From contig NW_013651780.1 in assembly GCF_000499385.1 (NCBI RefSeq), positions 44,762-108,761 of the forward strand: a stretch of DNA of 64,000 nucleotides, written 5' to 3'. Shown piece after piece: positions 46,861-58,772 of this stretch; positions within the stretch are counted from its first letter, which is position 1; every line of letters starts with the position of its first letter. The translations under genes and the position numbers were made by a program. Source of the stretch: Eimeria necatrix. Lineage: Eukaryota; Apicomplexa; Conoidasida; Eucoccidiorida; Eimeriidae. The notes below the pieces were generated by a model that was given only the letters and a program-made list of their open reading frames with translations, searched no databases and was not told the DNA's origin.

Positions 46861-47258
46861 TGTTTAAAGCAGCAGCAGCAAGGAGCGCCGTGGGGTTGCG
46901 GATAACTTTGGCTCTAAGAGATGTTTAATGCGGAGTTGGGGGCTGGGAGTGGGTGTGCATGCAGCGAAGTGAAATAAAAGAAAAATAAAATTAAAATTAA
47001 AAATAAAATTAAAAATAAAATTAAAAATGAAATTAAAAGTAAAAGAAATGGACTTTATTTCCTCATTTGCTGCTGCGGGTAAAAACAAAGAAAGTCACCG
47101 CGCGCTGCAGCCTCTGGCTCCGGAGCGAGGGAGGGGAAATGAGAAAATGAAATGGAAAAAAGTGGAAATTAAATTTAAAAATGGAAATTAAATTTAAAAT
47201 TATTCTTAAAAATGTTATTTATTTGAATTTGCGTTCTTAACAAGCGCGGAAACCCGGG

Positions 47259-47311
<53 letters not shown>

Positions 47312-48230
47312 GTCACCTCGAGCCAGGCGAGGGGCCTTCCCCCCGGGCGAAGTGGGGGGTCTTTGGCGTCTTTTTGGGGTCTTTTTCTTTTGCAAAAAAA
47401 GATTTAAATGTTTTTTTAATCCTTTTGGAGACTCCGCAGGAAGCCGCAGAGTGGGGGGGCCCCCTGGGGGCCCCCGGGGGGGCCCCGCGCGAAGCTGCAG
47501 ATGCAGGGGCCCCGGGGGGCCCCCGGGGCCCCCGGGGGCCCCCGGGACCCGGGGGGCCCCCAGGGGGCCCCCAAGGGCCCCGCGTCTCTGCGGGCTTTGA
47601 AATTTGTTTTCGGGGCGATTCGGGTGTCTGTTAGTTTGTAGAGTTGGTGGGGTGTACGTACACCGCAGAGGGCCGGCGTTTGTGGCTGGGTCTTTGGCAG
47701 CAAAACCAGCAGCCCCAAAGACAGCTTTCCACAGGGGCCCCCACAGCCAAGGGGGCCCCCAAAACACCATGAGGGGCCCCCAAAACAGCCTGAGGGGCCC
47801 CCCGAAGAATCTGCAGGCAAAGCTGGGCCTGGGTGTTTGCGGGTTCTTGGGGTGTACGTACACCTGGCGGGCGCGGCGCCGTTTCAAGCGGAAGAAGCGC
47901 AGCTGCGGAGCTCATTAAAACAATTCTTAATTAAATTTCCAAAAAATAGTTCAAATATTCCATTTTATTTCCACTTTTCCCTTCATTTGTCCGAAACTAC
48001 GGCTGCTGCAGCGCAGCTGCTTCTGGCGGTTTCGGGTGTACGTACACCCCAGCGCCTCCCACGGCTTTTGGGTGTACGTACACCCCAACGCCCCGCGTCA
48101 GCAGCGAGGACGGGAACACTTCACTTGCTTCTTTATCCTCCTTTTTAGGGTTTATTTGTCCCTAAAAGGGGCAAAACCCTCTTTTCTTCTTATCACTTTA
48201 TTCTCTTTTTGCTGCACTCAAAACTCCACT
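46861..48230. other. Intergenic region with palindromes and GC tract
   Basis: AAATT-rich repeats at 46975-47045. CAG run at 47262-47310. GGGGGCCCC tract at 47450-47590. Palindromes at 47651, 47851, 48035 and 48071. Open frames on both strands are Gly/Pro/Ala shadows of the GC tract. The last 150 bases contain pyrimidine-rich sequence and the likely start of the next gene. Confidence 0.5.
48035..48084. repeat. Two perfect GGTGTACGTACACC palindromes
   Basis: Copies at 48035-48048 and 48071-48084, 36 bases apart, about 150 bases upstream of the ATG at 48231. This is a possible promoter-proximal position. Confidence 0.9.
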
Positions 48231-48866
48231 ATGGCTGCAGTCAAGAAAAACCCTAACAAGGAAAAGGGGCCCCCAGGGGCCCCCCAAATGCCCTCCTACT
48301 TCAGGACCAGCGAGACATATTACCTCGACCCGGACACCAAGAGTCCGTCCCGGCTCTAGGGTTTAAAGTTTAGGGTTTAGGGTTTAGGGTTTAGGGTTTA
48401 GGGTTTAGGGTTTAGGGTTTCGACCTAGGGCTACAGGGCTAGCGGGCTTGAGGCATTGCAGCCAAAGAATAGAGGCCGCCGCGGGGAAAACCCTCAGTCT
48501 AGGGTGTGGATAGGGTTTAGGGTGTAGTTAGGGTTTAGGGTTTAGGGTTTAGGGTTTAGGGTTTAAGTATGTGCTGCGCAGCCCGCGTTTGGTACTTGAT
48601 GGAAGCAACAAAGAAAAGCACCAACAAGGGGCCCCTGTCTTACAGAAGCGCCGCAGCATCTTCAAGGGGCCCCTCTAGTGGGCCCCGGGGGGGCCCCTAG
48701 ATGCAACTGCTGCTCTTATTAATTCTTTGAGTTCTGTGGGGCCCTCGAGTTTGTCTTCTTCTTTTCTAAAAGACAAAAGAATAGAACCTCTTTTGTCTTA
48801 TTATTCTGCCTATAAGGTCCCGCGGCTGCCTCTGAGGGCCCCCGCTGCAGCAGCAGCAGCAGCAGC

Positions 48867-48907
<41 letters not shown>

Positions 48908-49117
48908 GGCTTTTTCTGCAGCAGCTGCTCAGAGAGGCCCCGCAGCACAGCAGCAAAGACAGCCAGCTGCTGCGCCGAGACAGCAGCAAAGTAGACCCTG
49001 GGGGGGCCCCCCGAAGCAGCTTCGGGGGGCCCCCCAGGGGGGCCCCCCTTGACTTGAGTTTAGTGGGTGTACCCTCTTTGCTGCAGCTCAAGGAGCTGCC
49101 ATCAAGGCGGCTTTCGC

Positions 49118-49153
<36 letters not shown>

Positions 49154-49299
49154 GCAATCGAGGGATACGTGCTGACTCGAAGGCTGCTTTTTCTGAGTCT
49201 GCTGCTGCTCTTGCTGCTGCTGCTCCTGCTGTGGAGAGGCAGGCTGCTGCTGCTGCTGCTCCAAAATCAGGAGCAGCAGCAGGACCAGCAGCAGCAGAA

Positions 49300-49332
<33 letters not shown>

Positions 49333-49740
49333 GCGGGACCGGCAGCGACAGCAGCAACAGCAGCGGCGTCAGCAGCAGCAGCAGCAGAAGCCGCAGCAAA
49401 AGCGCTAACAGCAGCAAACTCCCCTGAAGACACAGCTGCTGCTGCTGCTACTGCTGCTGCAGCAGGGCTGCTGCTGCCCCCGCTGCTGCTCCCCACACAC
49501 AGCCCTGGCTGCGGAAGCCCCTGGGGGCAGCAAAGTTATCGGTCAAGTATTACTAGGGGCCCCTCCCCGGGGGCCCCCGAGGGGGGGCCCCCTTGGGGGC
49601 CCCTGGGGGCCCCCTTGGGGGCCCCCAGGGGGGCCCCCATAGGGGGCCTCCCTTGGAGAACAGCGGGGGAGGGTTCCTGGAAAGACACGTCTCTGATGCT
49701 TCCTGCTGCTGCTGCTGCTGCTGCTACTCCCGCTGTTTCG

Positions 49741-49772
<32 letters not shown>

Positions 49773-49851
49773 GCGCCCGCGAGCCAGCTCAACAGCAAAG
49801 GGAAAAGGGGAGGCAGCAGCAGCCCCGCCGCTGCTGCAGAAGAAGAAGTCC

Positions 49852-49899
<48 letters not shown>

Positions 49900-49902
49900 C
49901 CT

Positions 49903-49945
<43 letters not shown>

Positions 49946-50191
49946 TAGCAACAAAGGGCTCAGACCTCGCCAGGGCCCGCGGCTTTCTGCGCAAAGAAGG
50001 CGAAGCAACGCAGCAGCAAACAGCTTCGCTGCTGCAGGGCTTAGCAGCAGCAGAAGCAGCAAAACAAAAAACTAGGAAGCAAATAAAAGCTGCCTGGGCT
50101 TTGAAAGCAGCACTAAAAGCCACCAAGGAGGCGCTGCAGCAGAAGCAGCAAACTCTGGAGGGGCCCACGCTCCTCACTGCCTTTGGAGAAT

Positions 50192-50240
<49 letters not shown>

Positions 50241-50367
50241 GCAGACGCTGAAGCTGCTTGTCGGGCCGGATACGCCACAGCAGCAGCAGCAGCAGCAGCA
50301 GCAAGAGGAAGCAGCGCAAGGATCGCCAAGAAAGACAGAAGACAAGTTGCCGCTGCGGTCCCATAGT

Positions 50368-50403
<36 letters not shown>

Positions 50404-50451
50404 CAGCCAGCAGCGCCGCCCTGGCGACACGCAGCGTCGGCAGCAGCCCCT

Positions 50452-50490
<39 letters not shown>

Positions 50491-50567
50491 GGGGCAGCGG
50501 CGCCAGCCCTTGCGTCGCGCGCAGGCTCCCAAGCAGCCCTCTCCCCAGCCCAGCAGCAGCAGCTCGT

Positions 50568-50608
<41 letters not shown>

Positions 50609-51357
50609 CCCCGCGAGCTACAAAGTGTGGGCGGAGCCGTGCTGCAGTCTGCGGCGAGTTGCTGTTTGTGTGGAGACAAGTGCTGCAATGAAGAGACACT
50701 TGGAAGCAGTGAAGCAGCAGCTGCTGCTGCTGCTGCTGCTGCTGCAGCAGCAGGAACATGCTCGTGTTGCAGTTGTTTGCTTCAGCGACCACGAGGTTCG
50801 GCAGCAGCTCCAAAGGGTTTTGTGTCTCCTTTTAATTTAATTTAATTTAATTTAATTTAATTTAATTTAATTTAATTTAATTTAATTTAATTTAATTTAA
50901 TTAATTTAATTAATTTCATTTGTCCAGCTTTTCTTTTTTATTTCTTTCTTTCTGCGTTTTCCCTTTCTTGTTCGCCTTTGCTTCTCTTAAGCTTTTAGGG
51001 TTTAGGGTTTAGGGTTTACGGTTTAGGGTTTAGGGTTTAGGGTTTAGGGTTTAGGGTCATTGTAGTGATAAACATGTGTAAATATACTGTTTTTAAATAA
51101 ATAAACTTTTATTTATAAAGATAATATAATTATAAAACATAAATATATAATTAAACAATTATTTAAAAAGAAAAATATATAATTCCACATTTATTTCAAA
51201 TAAAAATAAATAAATAAAAACTCTTTTGAACATTTTAAATTTATTTGCACTTCTGGAAAAAAAGGCAAATAAATATGGGTCTCCTTAAATACCATTTTGT
51301 CTCTTTTGCCGCTGCTGCTGCTGCTGCTGCCGCTGCTGCTGCTGCTGCTGCTGCTGC

Positions 51358-51393
<36 letters not shown>

Positions 51394-51667
51394 GCAGGTG
51401 CGCGTGAGCCCGCCCTCGTGGGCCCCTGTGCTCAGCAGCAACTTGTATTTGGAGACACTTCAGTTTGTCTCTTCTTTAAAAGCAGCAAAAAAGGAAAATA
51501 AAGAAAAAGAAAATAAAGAAAAAGAAAATAAAGAAAATAAAGAAAAAGAAAATAAAGAAAATAAAGAAGCAGCAGCAAAAGGCCGCGGGCTGCTGCAGGG
51601 CCTCAGCAGGGCCCTCGCCCTCAACCCCCAAGTCCTTTACCTCATTGCCCACACTGCCCCGGGTAAA

Positions 51668-51715
<48 letters not shown>

Positions 51716-53674
51716 ATTGTGGTGCTGCTGCTGCTGATGGTGGTGCGGATGCTGGTGCTGATGCTGTGGCGGCTGCTGCTGAAAACGGTGCGCTTGCTGC
51801 TGCCGCTGCGCTTGCTGCTGCTGCTGCTGCTCTTGTTGCTGCTGCTGCTGCTCTTGTTGCTGCTGCTGCTGCTCTTGTTGCTGCTGCTGCTGCCTTTGCT
51901 GCTGCTGGTAGTGCATGGGAAGCAGCGACGAGAGACAGAGAAAGACAAGTCTTTAACCACAAAAACAATTCCAAAAAGATATTAATTTTTATATTTATAT
52001 TTATATTTATATTTATATTTATATTTATTTATTTTTATTTTTATTTTTATTTTTTCTTTTAATTAACTTCTTTCTTCTTGCAGTGCAACAAGCTGACCGC
52101 GAGGCTGCCCTCGCCCTCCTCACTAATGCTGCAGCAGCAAACTCAAACCCAGGCCTTCCGGGGGGGGCCCCCCAGTACCCTCCAGAGGCCCCAGGGGCCC
52201 CCGGGGCCCCTGGGGGCCCTGGGGGCCCTGGGGGCCCCCCGGGTCCCAGCGGGCCTGGCAGCTCTGAGAGCCCTAAGCAAGACCCTGGGGGCCCCCAAAA
52301 GGGTACAGGGGCCCCTGGGGCCCCGGGGGCCCCTGGGGCCCCTGGGGGCCCCCAAAGGGCCCCTTTAGAATTTCGTTATTTTGCTTTTCGGAATCCTTTG
52401 GAGTCCATTAAAGATGAAGAGTTCTTTGTAAGCCTCGCATGCGCAGCAATTGCAAGCAGGGGGCCCCCTGAGGGGGCCCCCGAGGGGCCCCCCGAGGGGC
52501 CCTCAGGAGCTGCTGCTGCTGCTGCTGCTGCTGCAGACAATCGGGCAACTGCGGGGGCCCCAGAAATGGCCAAGCCGGGGGCCCCCTGGGGCCCCCTGAG
52601 GTCTAAGGGGGCCCCTGGGGGGCCCCAGAGGCAAGGGGTAGAAGCAAGGCAGGGACTGCAGCAGAAGTCAGCAGCAGCAGCAGCAGCAGCAAGGCCAGCA
52701 GCAGCAGCAGCAGCAGCAGTCGGGGGGTTTGCTGCTGCTACGCTTCCTCCTAATTTGGTGGCAATAGACTTTTTGAAACTGAAGAAAGAAATTGCAAGAG
52801 ATGAAAAGAAATGTAAACGCTACGAAGCCAAGCTGCGGGTAGCGCAAACCCTAAACCCTAAACCCTAAACCCTAAACCCTAGATCGGAGACCCAAAACCC
52901 TGAACTCTAGATCTCGAATGAAAAGCCAAACTAGAAGGGGTCAGTGCGTGGCTTGTTAGGCAAAAGGCTGGACAGGGGCGGGTTAAGCAGACAAGTTCTA
53001 GGGTTTAGGGTTTAGGGTTTAGGGTTTAGGGTTTAGGGTTTAGGGTTTAGGGTTTAGGGTTTCGCGTTGAGGGATTTAAGGTTTAGGCGGTTTGTGCGCC
53101 AGGCGGCACAAGGCCTCGCTGAGTCTGAGGAGAAACTCAAGAACTGCATCATCAAGGTGCATCAAGCCCTAAACCCTAAACCCTAAACCCTAAACCCCAA
53201 ACCCTAAACCCTAAACCCTTAGCTCTAATCCCTGGAGAGACCCTGAGACGAGAGTCAATAGCCGTAGCTGCTTTTTAGAAAGTACAAGTTGATGGCACAG
53301 CGTGCAAGTGCCTAACACCACTATTAGGGTTTAGGGTTTAGGGTTTAGGGTTTAGGGCTTAGGGTTTGCGCTACAGGACTTGAGGGAGAAGCTGCACACA
53401 GAGATTGCGCTGCAGCAGGTCCTCGCTGAAGATGACAAGAAGGTTAGTCAGGATTTAGGGTTTAGGGTTTAGGGTTTAGGGTTTAGGGTTTAGGGTTTAG
53501 GGTTTAGGGCTTAGTACTTAGCGCCTAGGGTGTAGGGCTCAGGGTTTAGGGTTTAGGGTTTAGGGTTTAGGGTTTTTGGCTCAGTGTCTGGACGCCGTGA
53601 AGAGCCGCGAGCCTCCGAAAAGTGCCAAAAAGAAACAAAATAACAAAAGTGGAAAAAAAGGAAAAAGGCGGTGA
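48231..53674 (+). CDS. Coiled-coil protein with basic C-terminal tail, unknown function
   Basis: Not recognised. A likely first exon from ATG 48231 (MAAVKKNPNKEKG ... SYFRTSETYYLDPDTK, donor near 48340) precedes telomere-like intron repeats. A long Ala/Gln-rich block runs to about 50635, including GFLRKEGEATQQQTASLL and a Lys/Ala helix (KTRKQIKAAWALKAALKATK). The frame changes near 50640 and is only partly explained. Then come MKRHLEAVKQQ...VAVVCFSDHEVRQQLQR (to 50816) and 51398-51662 (Lys/Glu/Asn repeats then ALALNPQVLYLIAH). Next are 52084-52838 (Gly-Pro-Ala repeats, FRYFAFRNPLESIKDEEFF, LKLKKEIARDEKKCK), 53103-53156, 53377-53442 and 53585-53674. From 51398 on all phases agree. The last exons are heptad-like and end KSAKKKQNNKSGKKGKRR, a possible nuclear or nucleic-acid-binding tail. 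Confidence 0.6.
48360..48565. repeat. Telomere-like arrays in first intron of the coiled-coil gene
   Basis: TTTAGGG units at 48370-48420 and 48517-48564, separated by unique sequence that itself contains a GTCTAGGGTGTGG variant. The following exon is reached through GCTGCGCAG at 48578. Confidence 0.85.
50829..50925. repeat. (TTTAA)n microsatellite
   Basis: Pure TTTAA pentamers, about fifteen units, just after the GTTTTG donor at 50817. The intron also has TTTAGGG units at 50996-51056. Confidence 0.95.
51663..52083. repeat. CTG-filled intron of the coiled-coil gene
   Basis: Sense CTG runs at 51669-51900, with CTTGTTGCTGCTG periodicity, followed by ATATTT repeats at 51985-52050. The acceptor is TTCTTGCAG. 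Flanking exons are phase 1 and join in frame. Confidence 0.85.
52839..53584. repeat. Three successive introns filled with telomere-like arrays
   Basis: The introns at 52839-53102 and 53157-53376 begin with CCCTAAA arrays and end with TTTAGGG arrays. The intron at 53443-53584 has TTTAGGG throughout. The exons between are only 54 and 66 bases. Confidence 0.92.
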
Positions 53675-53791
53675 AGAGCGCTGGGGTGTACGTACACCGC
53701 AAGTGCTCAAGTGTACAGACACGTGAATTTTCGAATTTAAAAACATTTAAATGCACAAATAAATAAATAAATAAATAAATAAATAAACAGA

Positions 53792-53835
<44 letters not shown>

Positions 53836-55090
53836 AAATAAAAAATATATACAAGTAGACAAATATATAAATGTCTATTTGCGCATGCACTGTACGTACA
53901 CCTGGTGTATTTACACTCTAATGGACATAAAGGCATTTTGTTGGATTTTTTTGCAAAGTTTTATTCTGGGAATTTAATTTGAATGAAAAATGCCTTTAAA
54001 TGAATAATAAAATGCATTTAAATGAGACTATTTGTCCAGAATTAGAAGTAATTCTTCTTAACGCACTCAATGGTCTTCTTTAGGGTTTAGGGTTTAGGGT
54101 TTAGGGTTTAGGGTTTAGGGTTTAGGGTTTAGTGAAGTGCGCAAAAGCAAACGCGCTTCTCTTTTCAGGTGTACGTACACCTCAAGACCCAGCAGCAAAG
54201 AAACAAAAAGACGAAAAAGAAAAATAAATAAAAACAAAAAAGAACAAAAAGAAACTTAGCCAAAAGAGAGACTTGATGTGCAACTGGCCACCCAGACAAA
54301 CCCTAAACCCTAAACCCTAAACCCTAGACGTCTTTTTAGGGTTTTGGACCTTCGGGCAGGCTGACCACTGGTCCATCACACTCCAAAAAACCATTTCCTT
54401 TTGAATTAAAAAGCATCTTAAAAGCTGCTGCGGCGCTGCTGGGGTTTTGGGCTTCCCGCGAGTGCTGAGGGTGTAGTAGGGTTTAGGGTTTAGGGTTTAG
54501 GGTTTAGGGTTTAGGGTCTTCTGACTACTCCCTGCCTGCTGTTTCCTTTGGAACTAAATTAGACAATTGAAATACAAATGCAGCAAATAAGAAAAACTCC
54601 AGGAATTAGGGTTTGGGGTTAGGGTTTAGCGGTTACTGAGGGTTTAGGGTCAAGGGTCTGTTAAGGGTTTAGGGTTTAGGGTTTAGGGTTTGGTGTGGGT
54701 CCTTGGGTCCCGCGTGCGGCGCGCCTCATTCTGCGCATTTTTTCTCCGTTTTTTGCCAAAAATGATTTAAATTGATTAAATTTGAATTTATTTTTAATTT
54801 TAAATGTTTATTTTTCAATTTAATTCTCTTTTTGGCGCTGGTCCGCCCCCGACAGCCCCAGCTGCTTTCGCAGTGGTCCAGTGGTCACGCTGCAGCGAGC
54901 TTGGGGTGTACGCACACCGCAGCGCGGGCTTCGCCAAACCCTCGGCCCCAAACCCTAAACCCTAAACCCTAAACCCTAAACCCTGAATCCCAGCCCTAAC
55001 TCGTAAACCCTAAGCGCTGATGTCCGGGGGCTTCTTCAGGGTCACTTTTGCTTCTTTTCAGCGGCGGGAACAGCGGCCGTTCTCACGCCC
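53675..55090. other. Gene-poor repeats
   Basis: Palindromes at 53685, 53709, 53889, 54168 and 54905. AAAT microsatellite at 53756-53840. TTTAGGG at 54082-54135, CCCTAAA at 54298-54326, TTTAGGG at 54478-54518 and 54603-54695, CCCTAAA at 54950-54985. No supported exon. Confidence 0.6.
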
Positions 55091-56480
55091 AGAGCCAGCC
55101 AAACCCTAAACCCCAAACCCTAAACCCTAAACCCTAAACCCTAAACCCTAATTTGCCTTTTTTGCTGCGTTTCTGAGCCACAATGGAACCTCCCGCCCAG
55201 CGAGGGTTTGCGCGGTTTGCGGCCCTGGGGTGTACGTACACCCCAGCTTGGATCAATCAGCTGCCCCAAAACGAAAGAGCCATCATGTCTTTGCTGCTGC
55301 TGCTGTGGCGGCGCTTTGCTGCAGTTTTCCCGCTGGCCTTTTGAGCCTCCAAACCCTAAACCCTAAACCCTAAACCCTCAGGGCCGTGGGCTGCTGCTGC
55401 TGCTGTGGCGCCGCTTTTCTGCGGTGTGCCCGACGGCCTTTGGAGCTTCACAAACCCTAAACCCTAAACCCCAGACCCTGCTTACCGTGGGGTGCTGCTG
55501 CTGCTGCTGCTGCTGCTGCCGCTGCAGCAGCAGCAGCAGCTGCAGCTGCACGAGCAGCAGCAGCAGTGGTTTGCCTCCATTTTGAAAACCCTAAACCCTG
55601 ATTCCGAAGTTTCAATATCCAGCTTCTCTTTGTCTGGGTTTTGCGTGGTGGTGGCCGTTGAGGGTTTGGTCGTCTGAGGGTTTAGGGTTTGGGGTTTAGG
55701 GTTTAGGGTTTGCGGCTTAGGGTTTGGGGTTTGGGTTGTGCTCAGCAACAGGTGCTCATCGTGGAGCGGCTCGCGGACTACTATTGCAAAACCCTAAACC
55801 CTAAACCCTAAACCCTAAACCCTAAACCCTAATCCTTTGGAAGACCAAACCCTCACACACAAGTGCTACGCCCACCTCAATTGCATTGGGCCAGGGTTTA
55901 AGGGTTTAGGGCTTTAGGGTTTAGGGTTTAGGGTTTAGGGTTTAGAGTACGTTCCGACAGGCACAAACCCTAAACCCCAGAAAAAGACTCTAAACCCTCA
56001 ACAAAAGAATGCAAATGAGGAAGACGGAAGCGACGCAAGCCCGCAGACCTAAACCCTAAACCCTAAACCCTAAACCCTAAACCCAGAACTCTTGATCCAC
56101 GTCTTAGGATGTAGGGTTTAGGGTTTAGGGTTTAGGGTTTAGGTCTGTTTACGCCAGAGTTTTGCACTCGTATGGCCCAGTTAAATTGCCTCCAGTGTGT
56201 AGGGTTAGACAACCCTAAACCCTAATCACTAAACCCTAAACCCTAGAAGATAAACCCTAAACCCTAAACCCCGAAGGCTAAACCCTAGACCCTAAACTCA
56301 ACCTTAAACCCAACACAATTGCCCCGAAGCATACTCCTATACTCTAGACCACAACTCTTAACTGTAAACCCTAATTCGTAAACCCTAAACCCTAATTCCT
56401 AAGCCCTACACCCTAAACACTAAACCCTAAGCCTTAAACCCGACACGGTAGACCCTAAACCCTAAACCCTAAGCCGTAAT
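55091..56480. repeat. Alternating telomere-like arrays with possible exon islands
   Basis: CCCTAAA and TTTAGGG blocks switch orientation at least seven times. Between them lie short unique pieces. Two look exon-like on the plus strand: ATG at 55183 (MEPPAQRGFARFAALG, donor overlapping the 55229 palindrome), and VLIVERLADYYC at 55752-55787 after a TTTAGGG array and CAG. 55526-55590 gives QLQLHEQQQQWFASILK. A duplicated GCTGCTGTGGCG...GCTTT block occurs at 55297 and 55398. From 56200 the arrays are degenerate. Confidence 0.6.
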
Positions 56481-56489
56481 GGCTCCTTA

Positions 56490-57492
56490 ATTGGCTTTGG
56501 CTAGCTGTGGCTAGCTGTGGCTAGCTGTGGCTAGGTGTGGTTAGCTGTTTCTAGGTGTGGCTAGGTGTGGCTAGCTGTGGCTAGCTGTGGCTAGCTGTGG
56601 CTAGCTAGGGCTAGCTAGGGCTAGCTAGGGCTAGCTAGGGTTGCCTGAGGGTGGGGTTGATTAGATATGAGAGATTGTGTGTGGCCAGGCAGACTTTGGC
56701 TAGCTGGAGCTGCCTATGGCTAGCTGTGGCTAGCTGAGGCTGGCTATGGCTAGCTGTGGCCAGCTAGAGTTGCGTGTGGCCAACTGTGGCTAGCTGAAGC
56801 CATCTATGGCTAGCTGTGGCTAGGTGGAGCTGCCTATGGCTAGCTGTGGCTAGCTAGAGCTGCCTATGGCTAGCTGTGGCTAGGTGGAGCTGCCTATGGC
56901 TAGCTGTGGCTAGCTGGAGCTGCCTATGGCTAGCTGTGGCTAGCTGGAGCTACCTGTGGCTAGCTGTGGCTAGCTGGAGTTGCCTATGGCTAGCTGTGGC
57001 TAGCTGGAGTTGCCTATGGCTAGCTGTGGCTAGCTGGAGTTGCCTATGGCTAGTTGTGGCTAGCTGTTGTTAGCCTGAGGGGCTTATAGCTAGCCACAAC
57101 TGGCAGTGGCCAACTTGTAGCTAGCTGTGACTAGCTAGACCCGCCTATGGCTATCTGTGGGGCTAGCCACAGCCTCCACCCATGGCTAGCTGTGGCTAGC
57201 TAGAGCCACTTATGGCTAGCTGTGGGGCTAGCTAGAACCGCCAATGGCTAGCTGCGGCTAGCTAGAACCAGCGATGGCCATCTAGGGTTGCCTATGGCTA
57301 GCTGTGGCTAGCTATAGCCCCTTGTGGCTAGCTGTGGCCAGCCGTGGCTAGGTGTGGTTAGCTGTGGCTAGATGTGGCTGGCTGTGGCTAGCTGTGGCTA
57401 GCTGTGGCTAGCTGTTGATAAATTTGGCTAGCTGTGGCTAGCCGTAGCTAGCTGTGGCTAGCTGTGGCTAGCTGTGGCTAGCTAGAGCCACT
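56490..57492. repeat. Long TAGCTGTGGC array
   Basis: About one kilobase of imperfect decamer GGCTAGCTGT. A higher-order unit (GGAGCTGCCTATGGCTAGCT) is repeated at least eight times around 56820-57060. A short open frame reads through it as a Trp/Leu/Ala repeat and is not a gene. Confidence 0.95.
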
Positions 57493-57870
57493 GGCGGTTA
57501 GAGGCGGGAGGCTGCGGGCGCATGCAGCAGCTGCAGCAGCAGCAGGGGAGCAGTGCCGGGGGTTCTGATGGAAGAAAGAGTTAAATGAATTGATTTAAAT
57601 ATTTATTTTAATTAAAATAATTATTATTTAATTAAATTTCATTCATTTGCTGCAGACAAACTCTTCATTTGCTGCCGGCGGCCCCACAGGCGGCAGCAGC
57701 AGCAGCCGCCGCGGCGCTCGGGTGTACAGACACCCCAGCCTACCTGCCTCGTCTTTTCTTCTTCTTCAGATTTCTAAAATTCATTTTTAATTTTTCCAAA
57801 CTTTGCTGCAGCCGCTGCAGCAAGGCTCGCAGCAGCAGCAGTTCCCGCAAGGTCCTTAGCAACAGGCTCC

Positions 57871-57909
<39 letters not shown>

Positions 57910-58069
57910 GCAGCCGTATACAGGGTGATCCGCGCTCCTTCTGTGTCAGCCAGAAGGACCTCGCTCTCTAGGGTTTAGGGTTTAGGGTTTAGGGTTTAGG
58001 GTTTTGGTGGGACCTGCGGGTGTCGGAGCCCCACCGCTGTGTCCTCGCGCTGCTCCATCCCGCCTTCTG
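57493..58069. other. Short unique segment between AGCT arrays
   Basis: Contains an AT-rich tract (57570-57650), a palindrome at 57721-57734, a CAG run (57874-57907) and TTTAGGG units (57968-58002). A frame ending IQGDPRSFCVSQKDLAL before the array may be an exon but has no partner. Confidence 0.4.
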
Positions 58070-58444
58070 TGGCTAGCTAGCCAGGATCGAAGCCAGCTAG
58101 CGAGTCAGCAAGAAGCTGTTCAAGTGGCTAGCTAGCTAGCCAGCTAGCTAGCTAGCTAGCTGGCGCGCGAGGTAGCTAGCTGGGTAGCTAGCCAGGCAGC
58201 TAGCTGGCTCAGAGGGTAGCCGGCCGCCACGCCGTGGAATCCAAGTCTAGCTAGCTAGCCAGCTAGCTAGCCAGCTAGCCAGCCAGCTAGCTAGCCAGCC
58301 AGCTAGCCAGCCAGCTAGCTAGCCAGCTAGCCAGCCAGCTAGCCAGCCAGCTAGCTACCCGGCGGCTCGTTCGTGGCTGCCGCGCGTCCCGGCCGTGGGC
58401 CGCGCCAGCTAGCCAGCTAGCCAGCTAGCCAGCTAGCTAGCTGG
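58070..58444. repeat. AGCT/CCAGCTAG array directly upstream of BolA
   Basis: (GCTAGCCA)n and (GCTA)n run to within two bases of the BolA start codon. The promoter and 5' UTR must therefore lie within or beyond the repeat. Confidence 0.92.
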
Positions 58445-58445
58445 G

Positions 58446-58679
58446 ATGGCCTCGCGAGCTGCGGAGATCGAGCTGCTGCTGCAGCAGCAGCTAGCTCCTT
58501 CTTATTTGCTGCTGCAGGACAAATCCTGCGGCTGTGGGGAGGCCTTTGACTGCGTTGTGGTGTCTGTACACTTCAAAGGCCTCAGCCACCTCAAAAGACA
58601 AAAAGCTGTTAATGCCATTTTGCAAAAAGTGCTGCAGCAAATCCACGCCTTTTCCATGCAGTGCTTCACCCCTGAGGAG

Positions 58680-58721
<42 letters not shown>

Positions 58722-58772
58722 CCGCAGCAGCAGCAGCAGCAGCAGGAGCCGCAGCAGCAGCAGCAGCCGTGA
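58446..58772 (+). CDS. BolA-family protein
   Basis: BolA proteins bind [2Fe-2S] clusters together with monothiol glutaredoxins and act in iron signalling or cluster delivery. Single exon of 108 codons from ATG 58446. Residues 5-25 (AEIELLLQQQLAPSYLLLQD) give helix 1 and the start of the strand; FDCVVVSVHFKGLSHLKRQK matches the signature FxVxVVSxxFxGxxxxxRHR. VNAILQKVLQQIHAFSMQC and TPEEW complete the fold, with TPEEW at the usual TPxxW end. The Cys-rich CGCGEAFDC loop sits where BolA2/BolA3 carry a cluster ligand. A poly-Gln/Pro tail of about 30 residues is added. The signature His of RHR is Gln here (KRQK). The 58559 palindrome lies inside the coding sequence. Confidence 0.88.
58604..58772. 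repeat. BolA 3' duplication, copy 1
   Basis: This segment runs from GCTGTTAATGCC through the CAG/GAGCCG tail. It is repeated directly at 58773-58945. Confidence 0.9.

Noticed and set aside
48664..48690. 23-nt mini-intron (GTGGGC...CCCTAG), with a similar 23-nt candidate at 50611-50633
   Set aside because: Both would repair the frame of the coiled-coil gene, but introns this short are not expected in coccidia. Indels in GC tracts or wrong exon choice are likelier.
56876..57073. Trp/Leu/Ala repeat protein
   Set aside because: It is an open frame created by the TAGCTGTGGC decamer array with no start context or unique sequence.
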